From JAUVXJ01 sp034411995 (lineage in GTDB: Bacteria; Chloroflexota; Anaerolineae; UBA7937; B3-Chlor), in assembly GCA_034411995.1 (NCBI GenBank), contig DAOUME010000006.1:62001-126000 (forward strand): a stretch of 64,000 bases of DNA. Direction: 5' to 3'. Position numbers and translations under genes: made by a program. Of this stretch, positions 8,282 through 16,176 are shown one piece after another. The notes beneath the pieces were generated by a model, which was given only the letters and a program-made list of their open reading frames with translations, had not been told where the DNA came from and made no database searches. How positions within the stretch are numbered: position 1 is the first letter of the stretch; each line of letters opens with the position of its first letter.

Positions 8282-10221
8282 GCGGACTTCGCCGCCTATC
8301 CTCGCACGGGGACGCCGTGGGGGCGTTGGCTCTGGGCGTGGGTGCTCTCGCTCTTTATGTCAAGACGACGGCGCCCACCCTACTGATGGCGGATCCGGCC
8401 GAGTTTCAATTGGCCTGCAACGTCCTCGGCGTGGTCCACCCCACGGGATACCCGCTGTACGTGATCGTGGGCTGGGTCTGGTCGCACCTCCTACCTCTGG
8501 GAGATGGAGCCTATCGGATCAACCTCCTCTCGGCGCTCTTCGCGGCGGCAACAGTCGGGCTCACCTACCCCCTGGTGCTGGAGGTTCTCCAACACGCCTC
8601 GCCAGGCCCCCCAGCGGCGCAGAGGCGCGCCGTGGCTATCCTGGCCACACTGACGCTGGCCGTGTCTCGCACCTTCTGGTCGCAGGCCCTCTGGGCCGAG
8701 GTCTACGCCCTGAACAGCCTCTTCGTGGTCGTGGTGCTGCTCCTGTTGCTGCGCTGGTGCAAGTCCGGCTCTCCTCGTACCCTGGAGCTGGCCGCCTTGA
8801 CCTGTGGCCTCAGTCTCACCCACCACCGGACGATGATCTTCTTGTTGCCCTCCAGTCTGCTCTTCGTATGGTTAACTGACCGCTCGGTGTTCCGGAAGGC
8901 CAGGCTCCTGCTCACTCTCCTGGCGTTGGTGGCCATCCCGCAGGTGCTCTACCTGTACATCCCCTGGCGCGCACCGGTCACGCCGTATCTACACCTGGAG
9001 CTGACGCCGGGCCGCACGCTGAGTCTGTACGACAACACCCTCGGCGGGTTTCTGGGCTTCGTGATGGGGGAGATGTTCAGGGGAGAACTGGGGGTCCAGG
9101 CGCCGCTCCTGGGGCGCCTCGAGCAGGCCGCACGACTGCTCCTGGGGCAGTTCGGCATGCCTGGAGTGGCTCTGGGCCTGGTTGGCCTCACCAGGCTGGT
9201 TCTGGGGCCGAGAAGAGGGTCTGCGCGCCGCATCCTGGCCCTACTGGCCCTCTCGTACGCCGCCTTGGTGGGCTTCACTCTGGTCTACAACGTAGGCGAC
9301 ATCCATGTCTTCTACACCCCCTCCTACATCATCTTCGCTCTCTGGATCGCGGCGGGTATGGCCTGGCTGGTAGAGGTGGTTCGTGGTGCGGGGGGCGGCG
9401 CCTTGACCGTCCCCAGGCGTGCTGGCTGCTACCTCCTGCTGACGCTCCTGACGATGCTGCCGGGCAGCTTTCTCTGGAACAACTACCCGAGCGTGGACAG
9501 GAGCGGCGATCATCGCGCGCGGGAGTGGGCGGAGGAGGTGCTGGCGCAGCCGATCCCTCAGGGGGCGATCCTGGTCTCCAACGACCGCAACGACATCACC
9601 CCCCTGCTCTATCTCCAGTATGTGGAGGACCAACGCCCCGATCTGCTGACCATGTTCCCCCTCATGCTCCCTGGGAACGAGTATGCCAACGTGGTGCGGG
9701 TCCTGGATGGAGTGCTGGACGTGGGCAGGCCGATCTACCTGGTGAAGCCTATGCCTGGGTTGGAGATTAAGTACCAACTGAGGCCCTCCGGACCGCTGGT
9801 GGAGGTCGAAGGCCCGGCCATCACCGGAGAGCCTGAGAAGGTGAGCGAACTGGCCCTGAGGGACAGCTTGACGCTGGTGGGGTACGACGTGGAGCCCGAG
9901 GCGCCGTTGGCTGGGGGGGAACTGCGGGTATCGTTGTACTGGCGCGTGGAGCGAGACCTCGACCAGGACTACCACACCTACGTGCATCTGCTGGACGAGG
10001 AGGGCCGGACCATCGCCCAGAGCGACCACCGGCCTGGGCAGGAGTATTACCCCTCCAGCATGTGGGTGTCCCGGGAGACCCTGCTGGACGTGCACGTCCT
10101 GGCCATCCCCGCCGGGACAGAGACAGCCCAGGTCACGCTCACTGCTGGCGCCTACGAGTACCCCTCAATGGCCCCGCTGGGAAATCCGCTGACCCTGGGC
10201 AAGCTGCGAATCGGGGATTAA
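8278..10221 (+). CDS. DUF2723 membrane protein (protein O-mannosyltransferase-like)
   Basis: A 647-residue protein recognised as DUF2723 from its N-terminus: MADPAEFQLACNVLGVVHPTG followed by YPLYVIVGWVWSHLLP and AYRINLLSALFAAAT. DUF2723 proteins are GT-C-fold relatives of protein O-mannosyltransferases. About ten to twelve transmembrane segments occupy the first 400 residues, with SLTHHRTM as an internal conserved loop. The C-terminal 230 residues are soluble and beta-rich (LAGGELRVSLYWRVERDL, then YHTYVHLLDEEG), probably a carbohydrate-binding-like domain outside the membrane. It begins inside the stop of the preceding gene (ATGA), the last member of the cluster. Whether it glycosylates protein or lipid-linked glycan is not visible. 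Confidence 0.85.
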   Translation: MSGLRRLSSHGDAVGALALGVGALALYVKTTAPTLLMADPAEFQLACNVLGVVHPTGYPLYVIVGWVWSHLLPLGDGAYRINLLSALFAAATVGLTYPLVLEVLQHASPGPPAAQRRAVAILATLTLAVSRTFWSQALWAEVYALNSLFVVVVLLLLLRWCKSGSPRTLELAALTCGLSLTHHRTMIFLLPSSLLFVWLTDRSVFRKARLLLTLLALVAIPQVLYLYIPWRAPVTPYLHLELTPGRTLSLYDNTLGGFLGFVMGEMFRGELGVQAPLLGRLEQAARLLLGQFGMPGVALGLVGLTRLVLGPRRGSARRILALLALSYAALVGFTLVYNVGDIHVFYTPSYIIFALWIAAGMAWLVEVVRGAGGGALTVPRRAGCYLLLTLLTMLPGSFLWNNYPSVDRSGDHRAREWAEEVLAQPIPQGAILVSNDRNDITPLLYLQYVEDQRPDLLTMFPLMLPGNEYANVVRVLDGVLDVGRPIYLVKPMPGLEIKYQLRPSGPLVEVEGPAITGEPEKVSELALRDSLTLVGYDVEPEAPLAGGELRVSLYWRVERDLDQDYHTYVHLLDEEGRTIAQSDHRPGQEYYPSSMWVSRETLLDVHVLAIPAGTETAQVTLTAGAYEYPSMAPLGNPLTLGKLRIGD

Positions 10222-10655
10222 CCCGCATCACGTCGTATGAGTTCCAGGCGCAAACACTCCTCACGGCGATCGTTTCTTGAGAGCCCCCGGCACGTGGACG
10301 ACAGGCGAGGTCGCGGCTCCGGAAGGAAACTACACTGAGCCCGTACGTGTCTCAGTGGAACGGACCAGGCTTGCGAGAGGCCGCGCTATATTGAGCAACC
10401 CAAGGTCCCGCAATCCTGGCCCACGGCGTCGTCGAGAGGCCGCCCCGCCAACCCGCCCTCCGTCTCGCCCCAGGCCACGTCGCTGATCACGCCCACCAGG
10501 TCCCCCAGGCTCGCCGCCTGCTGGAACCAGCCCACGTGGTCCACGAAGCAGCTCGCCCCCTCGAACCTGGGCACCGCCGCCCTCAGCACCTCGGCCGGGA
10601 ACCGCCACCCGTGCAGCGTGTCCCCCGCCCGCATCAGCGTCACCCCGTACCCCCG

Positions 10656-10674
10656 CCCTGAGCCTGCCGAAGGG
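10656..10674 (+). repeat. Dispersed short inverted repeat CCCTGAG..GAAGGG (copy 1)
   Basis: CCCTGAGCCTGCCGAAGGG, a member of the palindrome-like family (CCCTGAGCnnnnCGAAGGG) that is scattered through many environmental bacterial genomes. It lies inside the prohead-protease-like remnant, in frame with it. Confidence 0.7.
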
Positions 10675-10734
10675 CCGCGCCGCCCCGAGAGATCCGTCTC
10701 CAGCGCCAGCCTCACGCGTTCCGGCCCACTCACT

Positions 10735-10816
10735 GCATCCTGAGTAGCCGCGGAGCCGCGTATCGAAGGAGCAGTGCAGCACGTATCGAAGCCTGCCCTG
10801 AGGCCGGTTGAAGGGG
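10735..10816 (+). repeat. Dispersed repeat, longer form (copy 2)
   Basis: Begins GCATCCTGAGTAGCCGC, contains ATCGAAGCCTGCCCTGAG and ends GAAGGGGA. The same beginning, middle and end occur in the same orientation at 15011-15062. This copy has about 30 extra bases in the middle (a second ATCGAAG unit). It lies in frame inside the remnant gene at 10386-10871. Confidence 0.7.
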
Positions 10817-10906
10817 ACTCCGCCATCGCCCCTACCATGCGCTCCCCACCCGCCACCGCAAGCGTGTCCATCTGATGAGTCCGCGCCCACAATCGATGAT
10901 ACTGTT

Positions 10907-10935
10907 AGTATAGAACAGATGTTCTCTTTTGTCAA
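10907..10935 (-). promoter_or_regulatory. Strong sigma70-type promoter, - strand
   Basis: Read on the - strand: TTGACA (10930-10935), 17 bp, TATACT (10907-10912). A near-consensus promoter firing into the decayed prohead-protease-like gene about 30 bases downstream. Its preservation suggests the gene decayed recently. Confidence 0.7.
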
Positions 10936-11134
10936 GTACCGCAGGCCTTCAAACGCGGATTGGCTTGCCCGATGATTGCCCCAGATCAGCGACACGTGGG
11001 CTGCCGCGCCGCGCGCACTGCCTGGGCGGCATACACCACAGGTACGACCTCAAGAAGCAGCCGCTCCAGTTGCACCGCACGCTGGCCCTTGGGCAAGGTG
11101 ACAAGAAAGGCCATCGCAATGGTAGCGCCATCCC

Positions 11135-11164
11135 TTGGCAAAGAGTGCTGAGGTGTGATATCAT
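11135..11164 (+). promoter_or_regulatory. Candidate sigma70-type promoter
   Basis: TTGGCA (11135-11140), 18 bp, TATCAT (11159-11164). It lies about 90 bases before the GTG start at 11255. The rest of the gap 10222-11254 holds the remnant gene, the repeats, and unassigned sequence at 10940-11130 in which I see nothing recognisable. Confidence 0.5.
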
Positions 11165-11254
11165 TCTGGCGTCGGGCTGTCACAGGCGTGCGAGGCTCCG
11201 CAGGGTTACGCACTGCTGGAAGCCCGAGGGTGACGGCGGGAGGAGGTACTTGCA

Positions 11255-11890
11255 GTGGATCAACTCGCGAAGGAACTGGCCGTCAACTTCCTCGCGAACG
11301 CTGCGGCGGACCTCTGCGTGGGGCCCGTGCTTGCCCTCTTGGGTGCTTTCTTGGCCTGGCAGGTCGGCAAGAGGCTGAATCTCTTCGAGCAAGCGGAAGA
11401 ACGACGTCAGCGATTGGCTCGTGAGAGCGCCAGGGCCACTGAGTGGATGACGCTCTTGTCCGACGAAGTGCGCAGATTGGCGAAGAACATACCGCAGTGG
11501 CGCGCTGCACTCCTCTCGACGCCGTGGGGCAAGATATTCAACATCTCGACCCCCATATGGGACCCGGCGCAACTGAGCGGGGAAGTCGCGAGGCTGGGGG
11601 ACCCCGCAGTGTTGGGGGACCTCGGCAGGCTGTATGAGGCGCTTGCAAACGTCAAGACTTGGGTGCCGTTGATTGCGCAGAGCTGGATGGTTAGCGAGGA
11701 CGACGTGGTCAATCCCGCCGCAAAGCGCGCAGCTCTGATTGGGATGGCGCTCCAGGGTCTAGACGAGGCGGCCGACGCCGCCGACGGCTTGGAAGAGAGG
11801 ATCCAAGGTGAGATAGCGAGGTTAAGCAAGGCTGCAGCGAAGTTGGCTGCAGGCCCGCCTGCGCGGCCTCGCACCGACGCGGACCGCTAA
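11255..11890 (+). CDS. Hypothetical membrane-anchored helical protein
   Basis: A 211-residue protein of no family I recognise. One hydrophobic segment near residues 18-38 (LCVGPVLALLGAFLAWQVG) is followed by a highly charged helix (EQAEERRQRLARESARATEW) and a mostly helical cytoplasmic domain that ends in a second charged helix (GLEERIQGEIARLSKAA). The start is GTG 11255: GGGAGGAGGT at 11238-11247 is an excellent Shine-Dalgarno site seven bases upstream. It has its own candidate promoter at 11135-11164 and is the first intact gene of the accessory island. Its shape (one TM plus coiled helices) would suit a sensor or anchor, but no function should be assigned. Confidence 0.6.
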   Translation: MDQLAKELAVNFLANAAADLCVGPVLALLGAFLAWQVGKRLNLFEQAEERRQRLARESARATEWMTLLSDEVRRLAKNIPQWRAALLSTPWGKIFNISTPIWDPAQLSGEVARLGDPAVLGDLGRLYEALANVKTWVPLIAQSWMVSEDDVVNPAAKRAALIGMALQGLDEAADAADGLEERIQGEIARLSKAAAKLAAGPPARPRTDADR

Positions 11891-11898
11891 GGCTGACG

Positions 11899-11927
11899 TT
11901 GGCGTCTTCCGCCGGCTGTGCTATACT
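11899..11927 (+). promoter_or_regulatory. Sigma70-type promoter with long leader
   Basis: TTGGCG (11899-11904), 17 bp, TATACT (11922-11927). It begins just after the stop of the preceding gene. The predicted transcript would carry a leader of about 260 bases before the GTG start at 12198. I see no convincing small gene in that leader; a few short GC-rich inverted repeats are present. Confidence 0.5.
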
Positions 11928-12197
11928 TGGGCTAGAGGTCTGGCCGAAAACCCCGGAAATTGGCAGAACGGGCTGTATGCCACGCACGATTTTCACGCCG
12001 AATACCCGCCGGAACAGGGTTTTCGTCCGGGCTTCTAGGACACAACAACGATTGGAGCCGCCTATTCCCGCGGACGAAGAAAGGCGGGATCGCACCCGCA
12101 GAGCGGTTCGGCACTACTCTGCCAGATAGGCTCATCCCGCGGTGTGCGCGGATGGGCCTGTTTGCTACCTAGCACCACACCAGAGGGGAGGGGGACC

Positions 12198-13268
12198 GTG
12201 AAGAAGCTCTCGCTAGGAACCAGTCGTGTTGTGCCCTTGCTCGTCTTTCTCCTGCTACTGCTGGGGGCGCTCGCCTGTGGGCAATCCACGCCAGCCCAAG
12301 AGCCCCCGCAGAGCCCGCCGACCCCCCTGCCTGTGCAGACGCAACCACCGCGTAAGGAGCCTACGACTGTCCCAGAGGCCGCAGCCACACCGACAAATAC
12401 CGCGGTCCCAACGCCGGCTCCAACTGCCACGCCCGAACCACAGGCGCAGTACCTGGGCGATGTGCTGGAAGACAAGGGCTACCTACTGTGTGCCTTGGCG
12501 GTGGAGAATCCAGCCACTAGACCAGGCGTGTTCTACGAAGCCGAAGCTGGCAATAAGCTCGTAGCAGTAGACTTCATAGTCGGCAACGTGTCTGGCGAGA
12601 CAATGAGCTCCAATGTGCTCTACGCAGTCCTCGTGGACAGCGATGGCTTTGCGTACGGCGCAGAAAGCGGCGCTGTCGAGGACAGCATTGAGTTGCTCGA
12701 CGTTGGCCCAGGGGAGAAGGTCAGCGGCTGGGCAGGGTTCATTGTGCCCGAGGGGTCACTTCCTGCGAGCCTGAAGTACGAGGTGTCCGCCAGGGCGGCT
12801 CAAACCCTTCAAGTTGCGCTGGCAATGCCAGAGCAGCCTGTTCAGGAACCGACATTTGTATACGCCCCGGATGCTGGTTTGCCCGGCTTGGGGGGGGTTG
12901 CCGAGGCCTTTGGCTACTCGCTCTCTGTCTCCGCGGTCGAGGATCCCGCGACGAGACCTGGCCTATTCTACAATCCCGAACCCGGGAAGAAGCTGGTGGC
13001 GGTCGAGTTCACCGTCAGCAACATGTCCGGCGACACTATCAGTTCGAACGTCCTATACGCGACCCTCATCGACGCCCAGGGCTTCTTGTACGGGGCTGAG
13101 AGCGGCGCTGTAGAGGACAGCATTGAGTTGCTGGACCTGAATCCCGGGGAGAAAGCGAAGGGTTGGTCTGGCTTCATCGTCCCCGAAGATGCCACCCCCG
13201 TCGGTTTCAGGTACCAAATCGCAGCCAGGGCCGCATGGCCTCTTAAGGTCAGCCTGATTCCGCAATAG
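12198..13268 (+). CDS. Lipoprotein with two tandem DUF4352-like domains
   Basis: A 356-residue secreted lipoprotein. The start is GTG 12198, preceded by GAGGGGAGGGGG; the signal peptide ends in the lipobox LGALAC (lipidated Cys27). A linker rich in Pro, Thr and Ala follows, then two copies of an immunoglobulin-like domain of about 115 residues. Both contain ATRPG-(V/L)-FY, GNKLVAVDF or GKKLVAVEF, and AESGAVEDSIELLD, and both end GFIVPE. This pattern (keeps a large, protein-stabilising beta fold; 'NKLVAVDF') matches DUF4352-type extracytoplasmic domains. The two halves are alike at DNA level too, indicating a recent internal duplication. It sits between unrelated genes in the accessory island; its binding partner is unknown. 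Confidence 0.72.
   Translation: MKKLSLGTSRVVPLLVFLLLLLGALACGQSTPAQEPPQSPPTPLPVQTQPPRKEPTTVPEAAATPTNTAVPTPAPTATPEPQAQYLGDVLEDKGYLLCALAVENPATRPGVFYEAEAGNKLVAVDFIVGNVSGETMSSNVLYAVLVDSDGFAYGAESGAVEDSIELLDVGPGEKVSGWAGFIVPEGSLPASLKYEVSARAAQTLQVALAMPEQPVQEPTFVYAPDAGLPGLGGVAEAFGYSLSVSAVEDPATRPGLFYNPEPGKKLVAVEFTVSNMSGDTISSNVLYATLIDAQGFLYGAESGAVEDSIELLDLNPGEKAKGWSGFIVPEDATPVGFRYQIAARAAWPLKVSLIPQ
12472..13262 (+). repeat. Internal tandem domain duplication in lipoprotein gene
   Basis: Two units, about 12472-12810 and 12907-13262. The best-conserved part reads GGCGCTGTCGAGGACAGCAT at 12669 and the same with one change at 13104. The degree of DNA identity, beyond what protein conservation needs, points to a fairly recent duplication. 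Confidence 0.65.
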
Positions 13269-13304
13269 CGGTTGGATCGCCCAATCGCTGACCCCGGCGA
13301 CTAG

Positions 13305-13934
13305 ATGATGGACGATAACGCCTTTGGCTACAACCCTGTATTGCCCCAGGACATTCGGGGGATCTTCATGTGGTTGTGCCAGGAACTCGCGTCGCTTCAC
13401 AATAAGTGGCAATTCTACCTAGCCTTGGGCACTGGCGAACAAAGCACCCATCTGCTCTCTGAGCTTGCCTCCGGCTCATTCGCCGTCATCGAGGAGTCCC
13501 TCCGCCACGACATGGCAATGTCGATCTGCCGCCTCAGTGACCCGCCTCGCACTGGACGCAAGCTCAACCTGTCGCTCCAGACTCTTGCCGAGAAGTGCGA
13601 GGGACTCCACGGTCTAGCTGAGCTCCTGGCTGACTTCCGCGAGGCCTGCGCCCCAGTCCGCCAGTACAGGCACAAGCTCGTCGGTCACAGGGACCTCAAC
13701 ACAACGATTAGCCCCCAAGATAACCCGCTCGAGCTCATTGGCAGGACCCAGATTGAGACCATACTCGACCTTGCGGGCGGGGTCCTCAACCTTGTCTATC
13801 GGCACTTCACCGCCATGGAGCTAGCCTTCACACCATCGCTCATTGGCGGTGCAGACACACTCCTCTATTGGCTCAGCGTCGCAAAGAAGGCCAAAGAGGC
13901 GGGCATCCCGCCTGGAGCCGACCCCTTCCGCTGA
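13305..13934 (+). CDS. AbiU2-like HEPN protein (putative)
   Basis: A 209-residue soluble, mostly helical protein. It contains HDMAMSICRLSDPPRTGRKL, NLSLQTLAEK and YRHKLVGHRDLN; this combination (RL-DP-R-NLSL and R-x5-H followed by RD) resembles the HEPN_AbiU2 family. The RHKLVGH segment, near residues 124-130, fits the HEPN Rx4-6H motif, the usual RNase active site. AbiU2-type proteins are linked to abortive phage infection. ATG 13305 is used, with a second ATG directly after; no strong Shine-Dalgarno site is seen. It lies 74 bases before a small membrane protein in the same direction, inside the accessory island. RNase activity and a defence role are inference. Confidence 0.58.
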   Translation: MMDDNAFGYNPVLPQDIRGIFMWLCQELASLHNKWQFYLALGTGEQSTHLLSELASGSFAVIEESLRHDMAMSICRLSDPPRTGRKLNLSLQTLAEKCEGLHGLAELLADFREACAPVRQYRHKLVGHRDLNTTISPQDNPLELIGRTQIETILDLAGGVLNLVYRHFTAMELAFTPSLIGGADTLLYWLSVAKKAKEAGIPPGADPFR

Positions 13935-14007
13935 AGCCGCAGGGGCAGGGCCCACGCCCCATGACCGCGACGTCGTCACCAATGTGGAGTGAGGGGAGGG
14001 AGATGAC

Positions 14008-14553
14008 GTGAACCCCAAGACTGACGCGAGTGACGTGACGAAAGGCAGCCAGGATGAGGAACTCCTCGAGAACGCTCGCATTGCATATCGGGTAGCCGTC
14101 CAGCTTTGGACCTACGAGGGCACTGCGGCGTGGAACAGATTCAACGTCATGCTTGTGGCCAATTCCATACTCGTCGGGGTAGCGGCCTCGGCCCTCGTCA
14201 GCAATGCACGGACCGAGTGGCTGCTATGGTTCCCTATCGCAGGGATTGCACTGTGCGCTCCATGGTGGGCCATCCTGAGACGGGGAATGGGGTACCAGTT
14301 TCACTACACATATTCAGCCCGCTGCTTAGAAGAGCTCTTACACGAGCCCATGAGGACCGTGAGAGACGGCAGAAAACTGAGCGAGGGCGAGTCCGTGACA
14401 TACAGCGACAGACCTGGGGACACCCACACCATGAGCGATCTCGGTCGGGTGAAGATGCGCTACGCCGCTTTCTTCGTAATTCTGGTCTTCCTTGTCGTCA
14501 ACCTTGCTATGCTATGGACCATGGTTCCGGCACTCTGTCCTGCACCCAAATAG
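14008..14553 (+). CDS. Small 3-TM hypothetical membrane protein
   Basis: A 181-residue protein with a helical cytoplasmic N-terminus containing the striking block LWTYEGTAAWNRFNVMLVAN, two closely spaced membrane spans (about residues 46-68 and 71-91), a basic loop (ILRRGMGYQFHYTYSARCLEE shortened here: RRGMGYQFHY, then SARCLEELL) and a third span near residues 150-172. Proteins with W-x-YEG and W-x-RFN before a TM pair are common but uncharacterised. The start GTG 14008 follows GAGGGGAGGG (13991-14000). It is directly downstream of the HEPN-like gene; a toxin-plus-membrane-partner arrangement is possible but unproven. Confidence 0.58.
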   Translation: MNPKTDASDVTKGSQDEELLENARIAYRVAVQLWTYEGTAAWNRFNVMLVANSILVGVAASALVSNARTEWLLWFPIAGIALCAPWWAILRRGMGYQFHYTYSARCLEELLHEPMRTVRDGRKLSEGESVTYSDRPGDTHTMSDLGRVKMRYAAFFVILVFLVVNLAMLWTMVPALCPAPK

Positions 14554-14611
14554 CTCCTCGACTACGATCTCGCCCAGCACCTTCTACCATGTGCCCGCTG
14601 GAGACCGACAT

Positions 14612-14830
14612 ATGATCGACAGCCCCCGCACTCTCCTCGCCGCGTTCGTCGTCAACCACCTTGCCCGTCCGCGGATGCCCGTCGTCCAATCCTGGCTCTG
14701 GCTGGCCGCCAAATCGCGCAACACCGAAGACAAGCGCCGCTCTCTCCACGCCGTCCTCCAACTCGACCCCGACAACCAGCCTCCGTCCCTTGCCCTCCTC
14801 CTTCTCGACCAGCAGCGCCCCACCAGCTAG
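14612..14830 (+). pseudogene. Short TPR-like remnant
   Basis: A 72-codon frame reading SWLWLAAKSRNTEDKRRSLH followed by AVLQLDPDN, the kind of phrase found at the tail of tetratricopeptide-like regulators in Chloroflexota. The frame has only this one repeat-like unit and lacks the expected N-terminal domain. No clear ribosome binding site precedes the ATG. It lies next to another broken gene, so I treat it as decayed; a small intact gene is possible. Confidence 0.35.
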
Positions 14831-15009
14831 CTCCCCGTCGCCTCTGCACGCGCCTTTCCCGCCGGGAACCACCACGTCCGCTTGTACCCCACCGGACCCT
14901 CGACGATCACCACCCGGTCACTGTGCATCCGGAACGCCATCACGTCCTTTCACTCGATCCCCAGGTCCACCAGCGCCCGCTCCACCGGGCGCGTGGCCGC
15001 TGCCGGCAT
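14827..15009 (-). pseudogene. Small broken hypothetical gene with in-frame TGA
   Basis: On the - strand, ATG 15009 opens MPAAATRPVERALVDLGIE, then a TGA, then KDVMAFRMHSDRVVIVEGPV and GYKRTWWFPAGKARAEATGS before a TAG. The continuation is clearly coding-like (D-R-V-V-I-V-x-G-P-V-G-Y-K), so the TGA is most simply a C-to-T change of an Arg codon (ERKDV). There is no SECIS-like context argument for reading it through. Short proteins ending in DRVVIVEGPVGYKR occur near phage-like genes in Chloroflexota. Confidence is low because of the small size. Confidence 0.38.
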
Positions 15010-15010
15010 G

Positions 15011-15062
15011 GCATCCTGACTAGCCGCCGCATCGAAGCCTGCCCTGAGTCCCGTCGAAGGGG
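15011..15062 (+). repeat. Dispersed repeat (copy 3), right edge of island
   Basis: GCATCCTGACTAGCCGC, ATCGAAGCCTGCCCTGAG and a final CGAAGGGGA; same order and orientation as 10735-10816. The two copies lie 4.3 kb apart and bracket the accessory genes. The following 190 bases to 15249 hold nothing I can identify. Confidence 0.68.
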
Positions 15063-15249
15063 ACCCCTTCCCCAGACGCGGTCCCGACGCTCCTGATCAC
15101 GATTGGTTCTCATCTCTCCCTCCCTTCCCTACATGCCTGACATGCCTGCCTCGCTGTCACACTCCACCCGTTTCCATCCGCCAGCATCCGGCGCCGCAGC
15201 TCAGTGCACACGCCCTGGACGGATGCCCTCAGGCTTGCCCTAACGCCGA

Positions 15250-16176
15250 TCAGAGCGTAAACTGCCCCGACTCCACCCACTCGCTCTTGAGGAGCGTCCA
15301 CCAGTCCACCGCCATGCCCTGGAGGACGTACTCGTAGGGCAGCCAGCCATAGCCGCCCTCGCCCCATGTCTCTCCCCACGAGTTTCGTATGAGCAGAGCG
15401 CCGGTGGTCTTCGCTTCCTTGCACGTTTGGTTCTGGATCTTGACCTTGTCGTCGTAGCCCACCGTCGCGACGGCGTGGCCCCCGAGCGTGCGCTCCTCAC
15501 GGCACGGGTACGGGATCTGGCCATCGTCTCCGACCTGACCGATGGAGCTGAAAACGGTGAACCCAAACATCGAGGGCAGTCCCGCGGCCAGAAAGATCTT
15601 GATTCGTCGAAGCAGCTCCTTCTGGTTGGTGCCGGGAGGATCCAGCCGGAAGTACTGGAGGCTCTGGTAGTTCCTCGCGTAAGAGTAACAGAAGGCGGTG
15701 GGCTCCCGGTCGAAGTCGGCAATCACGTAAGGCCGGTATTCCTCGGGCGGCACTCCGAAGAGCACCAACGCTCCCATCGTGGTGCGCAGGTAGGCCCCGG
15801 TGTCTCCGGTCCACCTCAACAAGTTGCGGGTCGCCTTGTACAAGAACAGTCTAGAGGCATCGGTGTGTCTGCCAAAGGCCCTCCGCTCGTAGTACTCAAC
15901 TATGCCCACTCCCGCGTGAGCAGTGCAGGAGCCCAGGGAACCCTGGTTCTCCACCGGGGGGCACCACTCCCGGAGATCCGCGGAAGGCGGAGTGGTCTTC
16001 GGGCGCTCCGCGAGTCCCACCTGACCAAGCATGCCCTTCACGGAATCCTCCTGTCCGAGGTGGAGCAGCCTGGGCGCTACTTCCGTGCGCTCCACAGTGT
16101 AATCCCGGAAATCGGGATAGTCCGGGAGCCAGCCCATGCCCAGCTCGAATCCGATTCTCCCCGTCTGCGCGGCCAT
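15250..16176 (-). CDS. Papain-family (C1A) cysteine protease
   Basis: A 308-residue peptidase C1A-like protein. The oxyanion Gln and nucleophile are seen in ENQGSLGSCTAHA (Gln78, Cys84), the catalytic His in LGGHAVATVGYDD (His234) and the Asn in IRNSWGETWGEGGYGWLP (Asn265), so the triad is complete. The N-terminus, GMGWLPDYPDFRDYT, is the short pro-like segment usual in bacterial relatives. There is no signal peptide or TM segment, so it is probably cytoplasmic or released by lysis. The start ATG 16176 is set by AAGGAGG ten bases upstream; longer reading frames lack such a site. The promoter is at 16458-16486, leaving a leader of about 275 bases. Substrate is unknown. Confidence 0.88.
   Translation of the reverse strand: MAAQTGRIGFELGMGWLPDYPDFRDYTVERTEVAPRLLHLGQEDSVKGMLGQVGLAERPKTTPPSADLREWCPPVENQGSLGSCTAHAGVGIVEYYERRAFGRHTDASRLFLYKATRNLLRWTGDTGAYLRTTMGALVLFGVPPEEYRPYVIADFDREPTAFCYSYARNYQSLQYFRLDPPGTNQKELLRRIKIFLAAGLPSMFGFTVFSSIGQVGDDGQIPYPCREERTLGGHAVATVGYDDKVKIQNQTCKEAKTTGALLIRNSWGETWGEGGYGWLPYEYVLQGMAVDWWTLLKSEWVESGQFTL

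Larger units (their letters stand above)
10386..10871 (-). pseudogene. Remnant of prohead-protease-like gene carrying inserted repeats
   Basis: The - strand frame contains GVTLMRAGDTLHGWRFPAEV, then VLRAAVPRFEGASCFVDHVG and LGDLVGVISDV, which resembles the phage-type prohead-protease-like proteins seen in Chloroflexota. It stops after about 160 residues without the rest of the domain. Two stretches in the same frame (STGLRAGFD..., and PSAGSG) are encoded by copies of the dispersed CCCTGAG...GAAGGG repeat, as though the repeat had jumped into the gene without breaking the frame. A strong - strand promoter lies just upstream (10907-10935). I read it as a decayed gene; a short functional protein cannot be excluded. 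Family call is from memory of related sequences. Confidence 0.4.

Noticed and set aside
11960..12172. Small + strand ORF in the leader before the lipoprotein gene
   Set aside because: No ribosome site or recognisable composition; overlapping frames in both directions look equally plausible.
14950..14953. In-frame TGA in the small - strand gene 14827-15009 as another selenocysteine
   Set aside because: The position fits an Arg codon (ERKDV) changed by one transition, no Cys-type active site surrounds it, and the neighbouring genes are decayed.
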